From assembly GCF_000308295.2 (NCBI RefSeq), contig NZ_HG326654.1, forward strand, positions 429,694 to 493,693: 64,000 nucleotides of DNA, in the 5' to 3' direction. Of the stretch, positions 62,930 to 64,000 are shown piece by piece (position 1 is the first letter of the stretch; every line of letters begins with the position of its first letter). The notes under the pieces are model-generated. The model was not told the DNA's origin and did not search any database. It worked only from the letters and a program-made list of their open reading frames with translations. The position numbers were made by a program, and so were the translations under genes. This DNA is from Afipia birgiae 34632. GTDB taxonomy: Bacteria; Pseudomonadota; Alphaproteobacteria; Rhizobiales; Xanthobacteraceae.

Positions 62930-64000
62930 TCAGGAGGGCTTGTGCGGGGCCGTAGCCGCCGCTTCAGCTTTGCGGCCATGGACGTGCGCATTGAGTGCAT
63001 GCGCCGCAACGACCGGCGCACGTTTTTGCGCCTCCGGCCCGATCAGCAACTTCTGGTACAGTTTGACGTACTGCGTCGCCATTTGCGCCGACGAAAAGCG
63101 CTCCTCAAAGCGCCTGCGGATGCCCCTTCGATCAAGGGCTAGAACGGTGGGAAGGGCGGCAACCGCCTCCTCGACACTTGATACGATGTGGCCGGTTACT
63201 TCCTTATCAATGATTTCAGGGACTGATCCGCCGCGGAAGGCGAGGACAGGCGTACCGCAGGCCATCGCCTCAATCATCACCAAACCGAAAGGCTCAGGCC
63301 AATCGATCGGGAACAGCAAGGCGGCGGCTTGGCCCAAAAATTCGCTCTTGGCGCTCTCGTTGATCTCTCCGATATATTCGATCTGCCTTCCGTCGATCAT
63401 AGGCTCGATGGTCTCACGGAAATATGCCTCGTCCACCTTATCCACCTTGGCTGCAATTTTCAGTGGAAGACCGGCCTTCCGCGCGATCTCGATGGCGCGG
63501 TCAGGCCGCTTCTCCGGCGAGATGCGGCCCAGGAAGGCCAGATAGCCCCCCTTGGAATCGAATGTTGGTTTGTACAGATCGAGCGGCAGGCCGTGATAAA
63601 CCGTGCCAACGAAGTTTCCCTTCGGCAGTGGAATCCGTTGCGAATCCGAGATCGAGACCAACGGCATCTCCGAGAACCGGACATAGAAGGGCAGGTGGTC
63701 GGCCAGATCCTGCCTGCCGTGCAGCGTGGTCAGGCTGCGGCCAGCATCCGCCCGGAACAGGGGGAAATGCAGATAGTCGATATGGAAGTGCAAGATGTCG
63801 AATTCGTCAGCGCGCTCTCGAATCTTGTCGAGCATGACCATCATATGGGGGATCGTATCGCGGGCATCCGGATCGAGGCGTAGCGCCTGCGGCGTACAGG
63901 CGACGAGTTCCGCGGACGTCATGGAGTCCCCGCTCGCAAACAGCGTTACCTGATGTCCCTGCCTGACCAGCTCTTCGGTCAAGTACGAAACAACCCGCTC
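62930..64000 (-). CDS. Glycosyltransferase family 4 protein (5' end beyond window)
   Basis: At least 356 codons run in frame off the right edge (ERVVSYLTEELVRQGHQVTL at the border; the true start is outside). It has the GT-B fold of family 4: N-terminal domain with FDILHFHIDYLHFPLF, C-terminal nucleotide-sugar domain with GYLAFLGRISPEKRPDRAIE and LLFPIDWPEPFGLVMIEAMA carrying the conserved Glu pair (EPFGLVMIE). It resembles enzymes that use UDP- or GDP-sugars; the acceptor is unknown. It is transcribed towards rpoH. Confidence 0.92.
   Translation of the reverse strand, partial: ERVVSYLTEELVRQGHQVTLFASGDSMTSAELVACTPQALRLDPDARDTIPHMMVMLDKIRERADEFDILHFHIDYLHFPLFRADAGRSLTTLHGRQDLADHLPFYVRFSEMPLVSISDSQRIPLPKGNFVGTVYHGLPLDLYKPTFDSKGGYLAFLGRISPEKRPDRAIEIARKAGLPLKIAAKVDKVDEAYFRETIEPMIDGRQIEYIGEINESAKSEFLGQAAALLFPIDWPEPFGLVMIEAMACGTPVLAFRGGSVPEIIDKEVTGHIVSSVEEAVAALPTVLALDRRGIRRRFEERFSSAQMATQYVKLYQKLLIGPEAQKRAPVVAAHALNAHVHGRKAEAAATAPHKPS

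Overview
The window looks like chromosome of an alphaproteobacterium of the Bradyrhizobium/Afipia/Rhodopseudomonas group (Nitrobacteraceae). This is inferred from protein resemblance, the GC-rich coding style, and the linked small-Hsp/degP, groESL and rpoH genes; no rRNA or tRNA gene is present to confirm it. I see no CRISPR array and no intact prophage.

Left part (1-17.3 kb): mostly minus-strand catabolic genes. A truncated pntA is followed by a D-amino-acid pair (dadA-alr, ATGA overlap) with a divergent Lrp-type regulator. Next comes a sulfur-flavoured run: RidA, a TauE/SafE sulfite exporter, an ETHE1-like persulfide dioxygenase and a class V PLP enzyme of the cysteine desulfurase type. Then follow a sodium:solute symporter, gamma-glutamyltranspeptidase, AMP-forming acyl-CoA ligase, VOC protein, PaaI thioesterase and MDR oxidoreductase, facing a divergent GntR/FCD regulator. 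Together they suggest uptake and dismantling of an amide- or thiol-containing compound, with sulfur oxidised and exported.

17.3-28 kb: an isolated ATP synthase subunit a gene sits behind a textbook-looking guanidine-II (mini-ykkC) riboswitch. It is followed by sugE/gdx, the guanidinium exporter, which has its own second, slightly aberrant riboswitch. A four-gene minus-strand cluster follows: membrane-anchored coiled-coil/SEL1 protein, orphan TAXI binding protein, VasI/TagO-like protein and DsrE-like protein. After a HerA-type ATPase the DNA decays into remnants (frameshifted ialB, autotransporter piece, DUF992, TonB receptor).

28.4-34.7 kb: two nearly identical 1.5-kb IS3-family copies in inverted orientation enclose DUF3300-DUF2950 and the 3' end of a histidine kinase. 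Their insertion or recombination cut DUF2950, the kinase, chaA and the TonB remnant.

34.7-44 kb: small accessory genes, an NAD(P)-binding epimerase-like protein, an SPW-repeat membrane protein, a frameshifted MFS transporter, two tandem small paralogues, and a divergent yeiH/LysR pair.

43.7-54 kb: a scrapyard island with a broken sucD, an integrase fragment, two copies of a 264-bp dispersed repeat, an IS407-like IS3 element cutting a DUF2092 gene, an MntA-HepT toxin-antitoxin pair, and a decayed IS with intact 16-bp ends lying between ALDH and Hsp20 fragments. Envelope genes (lipoprotein hydrolase, HdeA, HlyD) lie inside it.

54-63 kb: a heat-shock block. Two hsp20 genes, a small conserved gene, a 34-codon ORF and degP run in one direction, the last three linked by TAATG and GTGA overlaps. 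groES-groEL lies behind a CIRCE operator, and rpoH behind a 44-codon ORF. Matching ROSE-like RNA-thermometer hairpins cover the ribosome binding sites of the first hsp20 and of the rpoH leader ORF. The window ends inside a family 4 glycosyltransferase gene.
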